Source of the DNA: Pyropia haitanensis
Taxonomy: Eukaryota; Rhodophyta; Bangiophyceae; Bangiales; Bangiaceae
Direction of reading: 5' to 3'
Length of the DNA stretch: 64,000 nucleotides
Assembly (NCBI GenBank): GCA_008729055.1
Contig: SDUX01000006.1
Coordinates: 3,522,842 to 3,586,841, forward strand
A model generated the notes under the pieces. It was not told where the DNA came from. It saw nothing but the letters and a program-made list of their open reading frames with translations, and ran no database searches. Numbering within the stretch: position 1 is the first letter of the stretch; every line of letters starts with the position of its first letter. Positions 9,872 through 19,660 of this stretch are shown piece after piece. The position numbers were made by a program, and so were the translations under genes.

Positions 9872-11525
9872 GTTCCGTAGCTCAGCGGCGTCTGTGACGG
9901 TGAAAGACTGTTCGCTATGGCTCTTTGGACATTTTGACATTTGTAATCCTGCAGAACGCAATCGTTTGTTCAGACAGTGCAAGAAAGTGCCTCCCGTCAG
10001 CTTCTTTGTCATCCGCTGTGCAGTATGGGCCTGGATATAGAGTGGATGAGAGCCCCACCGTGGGAAGAGGTAGTCATATTTGGGTAATAGGATCACGCTG
10101 AATTTATTGGTGCACACATCCGGCGTCGTGCACCCGTACGGCCGACAGGACTGTCGAGAGGCGGGGTGGCAGAAGCGCAATAGGCACCCGCTCCGAGCGA
10201 TTGTGAGCATAATGGGTTTGCTTTTTTTAGTGAACGCTGAGGGCAGACGTACCTGTACGCCATCGTGCCGTAAAAATGCAAAGAAAGCACTCTGCGGTTC
10301 ACTCATTGGTGACTGACTGACTGCTGATACGGTGGTATGCACTGTGGCGCAGCTGGATGCGCCCACAGCGCCGTTGAGAGTGCGAACAGCTGTGGAGGTA
10401 GCTGAATACACTTTCTAGATCTGATAGATGTAGTTTTTGATGGATGAGAGCACTGTGGGGCGTTGGACGGCCTGTCGCGACTACGTGTCCAGAATGGACA
10501 CTTTAGGGGCCCATATGACCCGCTTCCCGACGTTTGCGACACTTTCTGAGAACATACTCGTGCTCAGCGTCATCGACTTAGTCTGATGGGAACAGCTTGA
10601 GAAAATTTTGCTTCACTTTCTGAAACGCGGTGTGGCGGCGTGTGATGCATTGCACCGAAGTGTGCACAGGGCACTTCACCACGTGCAACACGAGTCAGGG
10701 ACCACTTCACCAACTTTTCTGAAGCATGCTCAATCGACTAAATCGATGTCACTGAGCACGGTCATGTGCTCAGAAGCTTTCGCAAACGTAGGGAAGTGGG
10801 TCATACAGACCCCCAAAGTGGCCATTCTGGGCAGGTCGCCTCGACTGGCCGTCCAATGCCCCACAGTGCTCTCATGCACTAAAACCTACATCTGTCAGAT
10901 CTAGACAGTGTAGCCAGTTACCTTCACTGCTTTTTTCACACTTATCATCACTGTGGGCGCGTCCAGCTGCGTCACAGTGCCCACCACCCCATCTGCAGTC
11001 AGTTAGTCGCCAATGTGCGGGCTCCAGTGAGCTTTCTTTGCATTATTACGGCACCATAGCCACCAGGTACCTTTGGATTCAGGGTTCACTAAAAAAAGCA
11101 GACCCATAACGGTCACAATCGCTCGGAGGAGTCGATTATAACGCTTCACCCACCCAGTCTGTGGCTGTTCCTGTCGGCTGTACGGGTGCACGACGCTGGA
11201 TGTGAGCACCAATAGATTCATAATGATCATATTACCCAGAATCGACTATCTCTTCCCGCCGTGGGGCTCTCATGCCACTGTGTACCCCGGCCTATACTTG
11301 GCAACTGAGGAAAATAAAGCAGACTGGGGGCTCTTTCTCGCGCTGTCTGCACAACCGGTTGCGTTCTTCTGGGGCATAGACCGTCAGGGATGATTAAAAT
11401 GTCATAGCGAGCCGTTTTTTCACCGTCACAGGCGCCCCTGAGCTGCGGAGCCCAGGAGGGATGGTGCACGCATTGTGTCTGTCTATGGGGTCGTTGGGGG
11501 TTCTGCTCTAGCAGACGCCTGTAGG
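9872..11525. repeat. FB1 palindromic core
   Basis: Sequence from 9872 to about 10640 recurs as reverse complement from about 11450 back to 10690, at roughly 75-85% identity by eye, around a centre near 10665. Recognisable pairs are the GTTCCGTAGCTCAGCGGCG / CGCCCCTGAGCTGCGGAGCC ends and the two copies of CCCACAGTGCTCTCATGC. It also matches the FB2 core (32978-34560). Scattered short ORFs are not conserved between the copies. Confidence 0.75.
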
Positions 11526-13150
11526 CGCGCACTCAAAACTGAATAGAACAAGTAAAAAAGGCTTGTGTATCCACCCGGCCTGCTGGGTGGCCGGGGAATG
11601 GTGAAGCGGGCGACAGGGCGGGGTGGAGGGCGGCGTCGGACGCCGGCGCTTCAGCCGCTTGTGTCCCAGCAGTCGCGCGAGTCGCTGACCAGGTTACTCG
11701 CCAAGTCAAGTATTGTAATCGTCTGTCCAGCAATGATGAATTCGGGATGCACTCCTCAGGTTGCACGGCTGAGATCGTGTGACAGCCTATCACATGAGAC
11801 GAATGGCGCATTTTATTCCCTAGATATGCAACGAGATGTGAGCCAAGTCGCGGATATACGTATTGTTCTCAGTTGAATAATCGCTATTGCACATTTTACT
11901 CACAAATACCTCCTCGTTCAACCTGGGTTGCTGGTCACCAGTTGTCTTGCCGTTCGCTCCCCCTTCCCCCCCACCATCGTCGTCTGGCCCTGTCGTCCAA
12001 CCCTTCGCCGCGAGGTGACGGAGGGGGGCGGCAGCCCGTGGCGCCGGCGGCAGCCGGCCGCGGCGCAGACGGGGGGGGGGGACGGCAGTCCGCAACGGCA
12101 TGAGGGGGGTGCGGTAGCACGCGACGGCCGCAGCCGGTCGCCCCAACCGGCGGCGGCAGCCAGCCGCGGCAGAGGCCACGGAAAGAGAGGGCAGCCCGCG
12201 GTGGCGGTGGCAGTCGGCCGCGGCGGAGGCCGGGGGGGGGAGGACGGCAGCCCGCAGCGGCAGCGCCGGGCCGCCACAACCAGCGTCAGAGGCGGCGGCT
12301 GACCACGGCGGCGGCGGCCGCCGGCCGCGGCGGCGTCCGGGGGGGAAGCTGCAGAGCGCGGCAGGGGCGCCAGGCCCCCCTGACCGACGGGGGCAGTGGC
12401 GGTGGAGGGCGGCGGCGGCGGCCGCCGCCTCTGCCACGATGGTAGCGTCGGCAGGGAGGGGCAGCCGTGACGGGCGGCGGCAGCCGTCGCCGTGGCGGAG
12501 GCAGCGGCGGTAGAAAACGGTGGCGGCGGCCGTCGCGGCCGCCGCAATGACTACGGCGGCCGCGGCCGCGGGCGCTGCGGTGGCGGGCGGCGACGGCCGC
12601 TGCCGCCACGGGTGCAGCGGCGGGAGGGGGCGGCGGCGGCGGCGGGGGCAGCAGCGACAGTGGGCGGCGGCGGCCGCCGCGACGGCGGGGGCAGCTGGCC
12701 GGGACAGCCGGCAGCCGGCGGGGGCGGCATGGAGCGACGGCGGGGGGAGTGCGGATGCAGGCGGCGGCTGTGGGGGCCATGGGGACAGCTGGCGGCGGCA
12801 GACGACAGTCGGCGGCGGGCCGGTTGCACCTGGTGCAGCCGAGGGAAGAGGGAGCAGTCTGCGTTGGCGCCGGGGGTGGCGGGGTTGGCCGGGCGCGGCG
12901 TGGGCGGCAGCCGGCTGCGAAGAGTGGAGAGTGCGTTGGGGGTGGCGGCGGCCGGGCTGGCGCCTGGCAGGGGGGGGTCGTGGGGAGTGCCTCCCCATCT
13001 GGGGGGGATGCATGGCTCCGTGCGAGCGGGGAAGAGGCAGTTTAGGGCGGGGGGTGGGGGGGGGGGGGTTAGCCAGGGGGGGGGGGCGGAGGGTAGCGGG
13101 GGGAGGAGTATGGCGAGCGGCCACAGCACCAACGAACTTGCCCTGAGCAT
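11526..13150. repeat. FB1 right arm (inverted copy of left arm)
   Basis: 11526-11920 is the reverse complement of the AT-richer left arm. The shared order includes GGCTTGTGTATCCACC, GGTGAAGCGGGCGAC and GGACGCCGGCGCTTCAG. 11921-13150 is the GC-rich outer block, here G-rich on the plus strand. It is shorter and more diverged than the left arm (about 1.2 kb against 2.3 kb). Arginine/alanine open frames in it are compositional. Confidence 0.65.
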
Positions 13151-14036
13151 CATCCTCTCCTGTGCGGCGCGCCTCCCCCCGCCCGCGCGGCGCCCCATCC
13201 CCGGCCGTTGGGCGCCGTGCACCCCCCCGCGGCGCAATGTCGCGCCGCGTCCGCAGGGAGCAACCCCCCCCCCCAGGCGGGATGGCACGCCAAAGCTGTC
13301 CCCCAGCCACCGCGGCCCGACGCAGCTGCCCCGCCGTTCGTACGTACCCCCGTGCCACACCAAGACGGGCAGCCGCATGTGTGCAGCCCGCAACTCAGAG
13401 TCTGGATGCACACCGTATCCCTGGAGGACAGCTGCATGCCAAGTAGCCCGTCCATGGTGCGCTCGCAAATATCGCCGCCGCAGAGCGACAACGTGGCGGG
13501 TCCCACGGAACCACGTGGGAGCCTGTGAGGCCACCCCATCCCCCCCCCCCCCTCCCCCACCCCTACCATGTGAAATTTCACAGGTTGAGGATAGATGCGG
13601 ATTCCTGCCTCCCCCCCCCCTACCCCCTCTGCTTTTGCAGAGGACAGTGGCCACCGCCACAGTCGTCACGTGTCCCTGGGCCTCTTCGTCAGAAACAGAG
13701 CAACACATATTGGGCGCCACATCTGGCAGCTGTTCAGCTGTGATGAGGTCTGGAGGTGTAACGTTCGCATGCTCCCCTAGACAAACACGAGCCCCCCCCC
13801 CAGGTCGACTCGCAGGGACGGCGTGAGGGCCACCCTGCTCACGCTGGGCGCGTAACATTTCATGAGCCCCCCATGGGCCCCCCGAGCCCCCGTGGAAACG
13901 CGCTATAAGTATCCCCCCCAAGCGGGCGCCCAGTAAATCCCCCCCCCATTTCTGCCCCGTAAATCCCCCCCCCCCCCCCCCCCCAGAACCCCCCCAGACG
14001 CACCCCCCTCCCCCCCCCCCAACACCCCTCAGAGCG
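13151..14036. other. C-run-rich spacer upstream of UMP synthase
   Basis: The DNA is mixed with many poly-C runs. A minus-strand open frame across 12551-14044 includes a more ordinary stretch near 13500-13760 (residues such as TPPDLITAEQLPDVAPNMCC), but no family is recognised and the frame runs into low-complexity DNA on both sides. No gene is supported. Confidence 0.4.
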
Positions 14037-14084
14037 ACCCACAACGGATTAGTAGCCCACCTACACGGCGGATCCGTTGTGGGT
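14037..14084 (-). repeat. 48-bp palindromic hairpin repeat, copy 2 (inverted)
   Basis: On the minus strand it begins ACCCACAACGGATCCG and differs from 1499-1546 at two positions. It sits 160 bp upstream of the chosen UMP synthase start, so it would lie in that gene's promoter or 5' leader. The orientation is opposite to copy 1, with FB1 between them. Confidence 0.75.
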
Positions 14085-14244
14085 CGTTTTCTTTGGAATA
14101 CTACCTCCGGCCGGCGGTCGCGTCATGCTCATCGGTGGCTTCCTTGCCGGCTGCAGTCGAGTGGCCATCCCGTTTGCCGCCGGGCTGGGTGCAGCGAGAC
14201 GCACCCGAGCGCCACCGCGGCTTCGCTCCACCGGCGTCGTCGCC

Positions 14245-15738
14245 ATGTCTGGTGCTGCTCCTCCCCTGTCGGCCGCTCACCGGGCGCTGGTCCTCCAGCT
14301 CGCGGACGTGGAAGCCATCAAGTTTGGCAGCTTTACGCTCAAGTCGGGCATCCAGTCCCCACTCTACATTGACCTGCGGGTGACGGTCTCTTACCCGTCG
14401 CTCCTGTCGCTCATTGCTTCCACCCTGCTTGCCTCCCTCCCCCCATCGGTGACCTATGAGGCCCTCTGCGGGGTGCCGTACACAGCGCTGCCCTTTGCCA
14501 CCGCCATGAGTCTGGACACCAAGGTGCCGATGCTGATGCGCCGCAAGGAGGTCAAGGCGTACGGGACAAAAAAGTCGATTGAGGGCGCTATCAAGCCCGG
14601 GGGGGTGGTGCTGGTGGTGGAGGACCTCGTCACCAGCGGCGGCAGTGTCATGGAGACCGTCCAGCCTCTCCGTGACGCGGGGTGCGTGGTGACCGACGTG
14701 GCGGTGCTGCTCGACCGGCAGCAAGGCGCTGTCGCTCGGCTGGCTGCCGATGGGGTGGCCGTCCACGCTGCGCTGGGTGTGAACCAAGTGCTGGACGTGC
14801 TGGTGGAGGAGGCCCGGGTGGACCCGGCCGTCGCGGCCGACGTGCGCGCCTTCCTGGCTGCCAACCAAGTAGGCACCGCGCCGCCAGCAGCGGCGCCGGC
14901 GCCGGCGCCGGCGCCGGCGCGGGAGGCAGCCAAGGCCGCGCCAGCGGCCAAAACCTACACCGAACGGGCGGCGGGGGTGAAGAATACGGTCGGCGCGCGG
15001 CTGCTGCGGCTCATGGACACGAAGCGCACCAACCTGTCGGTCGCTGCGGACGTGACGACGGCGGCCGAGCTGCTGCGCCTCGCCGCCGCGGTTGGCCCCC
15101 ACGTGGCGGTGCTCAAGATCCACGCCGACACCGTGTCGGACTGGACCGACGACACGGCAACGGCGCTGCGGCTGCTGGCGGATGAGCACGAGTTCCTGCT
15201 GTTTGAGGACCGCAAGTTTGCCGACATTGGCAACACCGTCGTCGCGCAGGCGGGGGGCGGGCTTCACAAGATTGTGCGCTGGGCAGATATCGTCAATGCG
15301 CACGCGGTGCCCGGTCCCGGCATCCTGTCGGGCCTGCGGGTGGCGGTGGAGGCGGCGGGCCGCCCCGTGGGTGTCCTCATCCTTGCGCAGATGAGCTCGG
15401 CTGGCAACCTCGCGACGGCCCTCCCCGGCTACACCCCCGCGGCGGTGGCCATGGCCGTTGCCGAGCCGGACCTGGTGTTTGGCTTTATCGCGATGGGGGG
15501 TGGCCTGGGCGGCGACGCGTGCGTGAGCATGACGCCGGGAGTCAAGATGGGGGGGGGGGGGGACGCCCTCGGCCAGCAGTACGCCACGCCAGACCGGGTG
15601 GTGGGCACCGCGGGGTCGGACGTGATCATCGTGGGCCGCGGCATCTACAAGGCTGACGACCCGGCAGCGGCGGCCAAGGAGTACCGGGAGGCAGGGTGGG
15701 CGGCGTACGAGCAGCGCTGCCGGGGGGAGCAGCAGTAG
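14245..15738 (+). CDS. UMPS: UMP synthase (fused OPRT and OMP decarboxylase)
   Basis: This bifunctional protein makes the last two steps of de novo UMP synthesis: orotate plus PRPP to OMP, then decarboxylation to UMP. From the ATG at 14245 it has 497 residues, close to the plant/animal enzyme. The OPRT domain (about 1-208) has the RRKEVKAYG segment (99-107) and the PRPP loop VVLVVEDLVTSGGS (121-134). A flexible Ala/Pro linker (about 211-236, with an AP repeat) joins the OMP decarboxylase domain (about 237-497), with K291 in VLKIHADTV, the EDRKFADIGNT signature (321-331) carrying the catalytic Lys324 and Asp327, and the phosphate-binding GSDVIIVGRGIY. The order OPRT then ODC is the plant/animal order. 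The frame is open upstream to ATGs at 14125 and 14101-14245 region leaders; the extra 40-56 residues could be a leader, but 14245 fits family length. No intron interrupts it. It converges on V-ATPase D. Confidence 0.95.
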   Translation: MSGAAPPLSAAHRALVLQLADVEAIKFGSFTLKSGIQSPLYIDLRVTVSYPSLLSLIASTLLASLPPSVTYEALCGVPYTALPFATAMSLDTKVPMLMRRKEVKAYGTKKSIEGAIKPGGVVLVVEDLVTSGGSVMETVQPLRDAGCVVTDVAVLLDRQQGAVARLAADGVAVHAALGVNQVLDVLVEEARVDPAVAADVRAFLAANQVGTAPPAAAPAPAPAPAREAAKAAPAAKTYTERAAGVKNTVGARLLRLMDTKRTNLSVAADVTTAAELLRLAAAVGPHVAVLKIHADTVSDWTDDTATALRLLADEHEFLLFEDRKFADIGNTVVAQAGGGLHKIVRWADIVNAHAVPGPGILSGLRVAVEAAGRPVGVLILAQMSSAGNLATALPGYTPAAVAMAVAEPDLVFGFIAMGGGLGGDACVSMTPGVKMGGGGDALGQQYATPDRVVGTAGSDVIIVGRGIYKADDPAAAAKEYREAGWAAYEQRCRGEQQ

Positions 15739-16156
15739 GGGGCACTCGCGTTGACCGCGTGCCGTGATCAGAGTAAACCCCCCCGAGCCCGTCCTCGAGC
15801 GGACGCCGCCAGCGTGGCCAGCCACACTGCCCTCGTATCCTGCGATCCCAAGTGCCCGGCGCCAGCGCGCAGCGTCGGCGCCGCGTCGGCGCCGTCGTCG
15901 ATGCCAGCTCCCGGTGGCGTCTGGCGCGGACGAGCACCACGACACGTGCGTGAGAGGAGACGAGAGCGCCCGTTTTACGGAAAAACGACGGCAATGCAAT
16001 ACGCTGCAGCTCCTGTCTTCCCAGCGCCACCCCTGCCGCACCCGGCGGTCATCCCAGCGCTTGCGCGCACGCCGCCACTTGCACGGTACGGGACGTGCGC
16101 GCCCCCTCTTTGCCTCCCCGCACGCCAAACCCACCCCCCACTCCCCGCCAACGCCC
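15739..16156. other. Intergenic spacer between convergent genes
   Basis: This 418-bp gap separates the 3' ends of UMP synthase and V-ATPase subunit D. It should hold both 3' UTRs. No AATAAA-type signal or other gene is seen. Confidence 0.5.
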
Positions 16157-17023
16157 TCAAAAGATCACGTCTGGGTCGCCCGCCCCGGCCGCTTCGTCGA
16201 GCAGCGACGCCTTGGCCACCTCGCCCTCAAACGCGTCGGCCGAAAAGGGCACCATCGCCTGCTTCCTCATTTCCTCCAGCGCCGCGTCCTTGGCGCGCCG
16301 GTCCCGGTCCTTTTTGTTCTGCACCAGCTTGAGCCGGAAGAACTCCTCCCGCTCCATCTCATCCAGCTCAGAGATAATGTACTTGACGGTGTTGTCCAGT
16401 TTTGGCACCACCACGTTCTCCAGCGCGTTCACCCGCCGGTTGGTGAGCTTGATGGCCTCATCGAGGATGATAAACGAAGTCTGCAACGATGCGAGCGCCA
16501 CCAGCAGCTCCAGGGTTGTCGAGAAGGTCTCCCGGCACTCGCTAATCTGCTGGCCACCCTTGGACAGGCCGGCCAAACTCCTGCCCGCCCCGACGCCAGC
16601 GGCACCGCCCTTGGCACCCCCCTTGCCGCCACCGCCCTTGGAGCCATCTAGCCCTCCGGCGGCGCCACCCCCCCCCTCATAGCGAGAAAAGACGGGCAGC
16701 GTCACGCCCGCAATGTTGTCCGGCGTCATCTTGACCTTGCACGACGCCTCCTCGTCGACGCTCTCGCCCATCACGACGGTCAGCTCCTCCCCAAACGCGT
16801 ACTTGGCCATGGCCAGCGCCAGCATCGCGTCCTTGGACTGCTCCCCGGCGCCCTCCTTCTTCTCCAGAATGTCCTTGAGGATGGAGCGGAACCGCACGGT
16901 GAGGGCGTCGGCCTTTTTCTGCAGCATCGAGTGGCCCTTCTTCGCCCCAGCTAGCCGACCCTTGATCTGCTGCAGCGTCATCCGCGATGGCACCACCGCC
17001 ACGCGGGCGCCCGCCCCCGACAT
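16157..17023 (-). CDS. V-type H+-ATPase subunit D
   Basis: The 288-residue protein is a subunit of the central rotor stalk of the V1 sector, linking ATP hydrolysis to proton pumping across vacuolar membranes. The N-terminal signature [20 protein letters not shown] (12-31) and LTVRFRSIL (41-49) match the family. So does the C-terminal helix [20 protein letters not shown] (183-202) with the run to [11 protein letters not shown] (228-238). The family is usually about 245-260 residues; the excess is a Gly/Ala/Lys-rich insert at about 117-147 between the two coiled-coil halves, plus a slightly long tail ending DPDVIF. The start ATG at 17023 was chosen because [15 protein letters not shown] aligns with the known N-terminus. 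The frame is open further upstream, but that part is low complexity. It is intronless and convergent with UMP synthase. Confidence 0.95.
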   Translation of the reverse strand: MSGAGARVAVVPSRMTLQQIKGRLAGAKKGHSMLQKKADALTVRFRSILKDILEKKEGAGEQSKDAMLALAMAKYAFGEELTVVMGESVDEEASCKVKMTPDNIAGVTLPVFSRYEGGGGAAGGLDGSKGGGGKGGAKGGAAGVGAGRSLAGLSKGGQQISECRETFSTTLELLVALASLQTSFIILDEAIKLTNRRVNALENVVVPKLDNTVKYIISELDEMEREEFFRLKLVQNKKDRDRRAKDAALEEMRKQAMVPFSADAFEGEVAKASLLDEAAGAGDPDVIF

Positions 17024-19075
17024 GGTGGCGGACGAGACGGAGGGGGAAGGGGAACGCGGCGGAGGCGCCGCCGCCGGGCGTCGGCCGCCAGGGGCAAACC
17101 GCGGGCGCTGGCAAGCCGCCGCCACAAACAATAGCGCGGGCGCTGGGGAGACGAACGGCAGGTACAGCCGGGAGGCGCTCGTGGAGCGCGGTGGCGGCAC
17201 GCAACGGGGGGGGGGGGGGGAGGGGCGGGGGATGGCCGCACGGGGGATGGTCACGCGCCAGCCCCAGTGCGAGCACCCGCCGCGCGCACACGGACCCCCC
17301 TCCCACCGTTGGTCCTGGCGCGTGGTGGACACCACGGCAACAGGGGTGACATTTCACTGGCATGTTGGGAAAGTGGGGATGTTTCGTCAAGAACGAAACG
17401 CACGTTCGTGAAAATACCTTTGCATTTGGGAACGCTTCCCAGCAGATATCCAGCGACCGCCCCAAGCTGCCCACCATTGCCGCCACCGTCTGGTGCTATC
17501 CCTCCCGCCGCCGCCGTCGCCGCCGACATCGTCCCACCCCCCCTGCTCTCCATCCACCACCACGACGTCCACCATCTCCCCTATATCCTCCCACTGTCAA
17601 CGCCAACGCCGCCGCAATCTCGCCCCCCCCCCCCCCACCAAACGAAGCACCGTCAAGGCTGCCGTCGTTCCGCCCCTCACCGCCGCCACCGCCGTCACCG
17701 CCGTCCTCTTCTCCTGCTCTTCCCAGTGCCGCCAGCGCCACCGTAACCATCGCGCCGCCGCTACTTCTTCACACATTACCTCAGTCGCCGTCGCCACCGA
17801 TGCCGCGACCGTGGTGCCAGGCCCCTCCCATCCGCCGCCGTCACGAGACCGTCCGCCGCCTGCGGCTTTGGCAGCCGCCATCCCCCCTGCGCGCGTTTCA
17901 GCTGCGCCCTCAGCGTTCGCGTCGGTCCGCTGGGCCAAGTGAGTCCCCACAGGCCCGCCCCAAACCTTGCGGCCGCCCCCCGCCGGCAGCGGCGCCGATA
18001 CCCGACCACAGCAGCCCCGGGAAAGAGCACACCAGCTCAGCCGTCGGTCACGCGCGGTCCGCCGCCGGAGCGTCCTCCCGTACGGCGCAGTGCACCGTCG
18101 CTATCGCTCCGCGGCGGCGCTCCACCTCCCCGTCCACATCTTGCGGGACGTCGGCCGCTCCCGCCTTCCCGCAGATGGCGCCAGACGCCACCATATCAGT
18201 ACCGCTGAGGACACGAGCCCCGGCGACGACGGCAAAATAGGTGAGCACGGCGGCAGCGGCAGGCACGGGGGGTGCTGTGGGGGAGGATCATCCGCGCCCG
18301 CCTGGGGAGTCCACCCCCCTACCCGTCGTCACCAGTGCCACGAGCGGGGCCACCGTCGACAGTAGTAACGCACCAGCGCCGCCACCCGCGGCGCCAGCTG
18401 TCGCTCCCGCCGACATCCGCTCCAAAAACATCCCCAAGTGCGCCCGTCGCCCCCAGCGTGCCGCCACCCGTTGCCCGCGCGTCCACCTTTGCAGCAGGGA
18501 GGCACGGTTGCCGGCCGACACTTTAGCGAGACGGCCTTGCCTACGGCCACGACCAGTGTCTGCGCCGACGCGTCCAACACGATGCGGCTGTGCCAGCCGA
18601 CATTGCCGACGTCGCCATTGCGGCCGCCGTCGCCACCGACGCCGCCAAAGCCACCACGGCAGGCGACGGTGCCAGCCGACGCGACCCCCCATTTCCCCGT
18701 CCTCCCACCCATCGTCTCCCTTCCCATCCCCCCCCCGTCTCCAGCGTCGTGCGGAAGAGGCGGTCGACCAACCGGCCTCGCCAATCCACCCGCGCGGTGG
18801 CGGCGGCCAGGGTGGCGAAGCCGCCCGCCGCGGCCGTCGCGGTACGTACAGGCGGCGACTGCAGCAGTACGCCGCACTACAGTACATGTACAGGGCGAAC
18901 CCAGCGGTGGATGTTCGAATGATTTGGGTTTAAAAACACATATTTAGACGAAGTTGTCAAGGATTCGACTCGTGACGCCGTGGTCCACAGCACGTGTTTA
19001 TCTGCCACATGGCACACGGTCACCTCATGGTAAAACACTTTCGACGCCCGAAGTTCCTGCTGAAAAAGCCGTCCA
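17024..19075. other. GC-rich region with many overlapping open frames, no gene assigned
   Basis: The first few hundred bases are the upstream region of V-ATPase D. From about 17500 to 18900 all six frames have open stretches, mostly Pro/Arg/Ala. On the minus strand 17597-18877 contains more protein-like pieces in different frames, for example GWHSRIVLDASAQTLVVAVG near 18570 and VLTYFAVVAGARVLSGTDMV near 18220. They could be exons or remnants of a gene, but I recognise no family and cannot join them. 18900-19075 is AT-richer with no feature. Confidence 0.35.
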
Positions 19076-19108
19076 TAACCACCCTTGCGGACGGGGCCAG
19101 GGATGCCA
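19076..19108 (-). repeat. B2 split direct repeat (33 bp)
   Basis: This 33-bp copy (TAACCACCCTTGCGG... on the plus strand) is identical to B1 at 19661-19693. It marks the probable 3' end of the element. It is separated from A2 by about 212 bp, which is unusual because B2 would be expected to abut A2. Confidence 0.75.
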
Positions 19109-19320
19109 ATTGACGCAGTTTTAATTCTCATGAGGCTCCAACAATCGAGAAGAATGCAACGAGACAAGCCGGCCCGCTGTCGGCCACCCAGGCCGCCGGC
19201 GCGCCCAAGGAGCGGACCGGTGCGGCTACCACACGGGTGGCACAGGCAGTGGGGAGGCCAAAAACAAAGAGAAGGGGGGGGCGGCCACGGCCCACGGACG
19301 CAAGAAGAAGAAAGGGGTGA

Positions 19321-19660
19321 GGCGGGCGGGCCGGCGCGCGAGAAGGGGCGGACGTGCCGGGCTAGCCGGCGGGCCGCGCCGCGCTGCACCGCGGGCCAAA
19401 CAAAAGGCTCCCCCCCCCCGTGCGCCCGGCACCTCAGGGCCACCCCCCGCAACACGAGCTGAGCGCGTGGCCCGCTCGGTGTGGCCCGCCGGTCGTCGCC
19501 AGGCACCGGCGACCGTACCAGTCCCAGGCAACGGCAAGCGCGCGCAACACCACCCGGGCACGCCGCCAGCCGCAGGCGGACAGGCGGTCAGATGTGTCGG
19601 GCGGCGCGGGGAGGGTAACAAGTAACGCAGTTACCAGCATGTTGCAGGCAAAATTAAGCG
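19321..19660 (-). repeat. A2 split direct repeat (340 bp)
   Basis: It is nearly identical to A1 at 23871-24209. Both begin on the minus strand with CGCTTAATTTTGCCTGC. It directly follows B1. The TAA stop codon of the recombinase ORF lies at its first bases. Confidence 0.85.

Larger units (their letters stand above)
1930..13150. mobile_element. Giant foldback element FB1, interrupted by a CACTA-like transposon
   Basis: Plus-strand sequence at 1930-4681 (GCC/CGC block then AT-richer block) recurs as reverse complement at 11526-13150 (AT-richer block then GC block). The inner segment 9872-10640 recurs inverted at 10690-11450. Without the 5187-bp transposon at 4682-9868 the element is about 6 kb and folds on itself over most of its length. 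The same blocks, in the same order, form FB2 at 30759-36134. No coding sequence belongs to the foldback itself, so it looks non-autonomous. The outer limits are approximate because the GC block is low complexity. The inverted 48-bp hairpins at 1499 and 14037 are candidate outer ends. The layout resembles Drosophila FB or Galileo elements, but I see no sequence relation. Confidence 0.65.

Noticed and set aside
12551..14044. 497-codon minus-strand ORF
   Set aside because: It mixes foldback GC arm with unrelated spacer; one ordinary-looking stretch near 13600 is not enough.
14101..16134. 677-codon minus-strand ORF
   Set aside because: It is the antisense of UMP synthase, whose catalytic motifs prove the plus strand codes.
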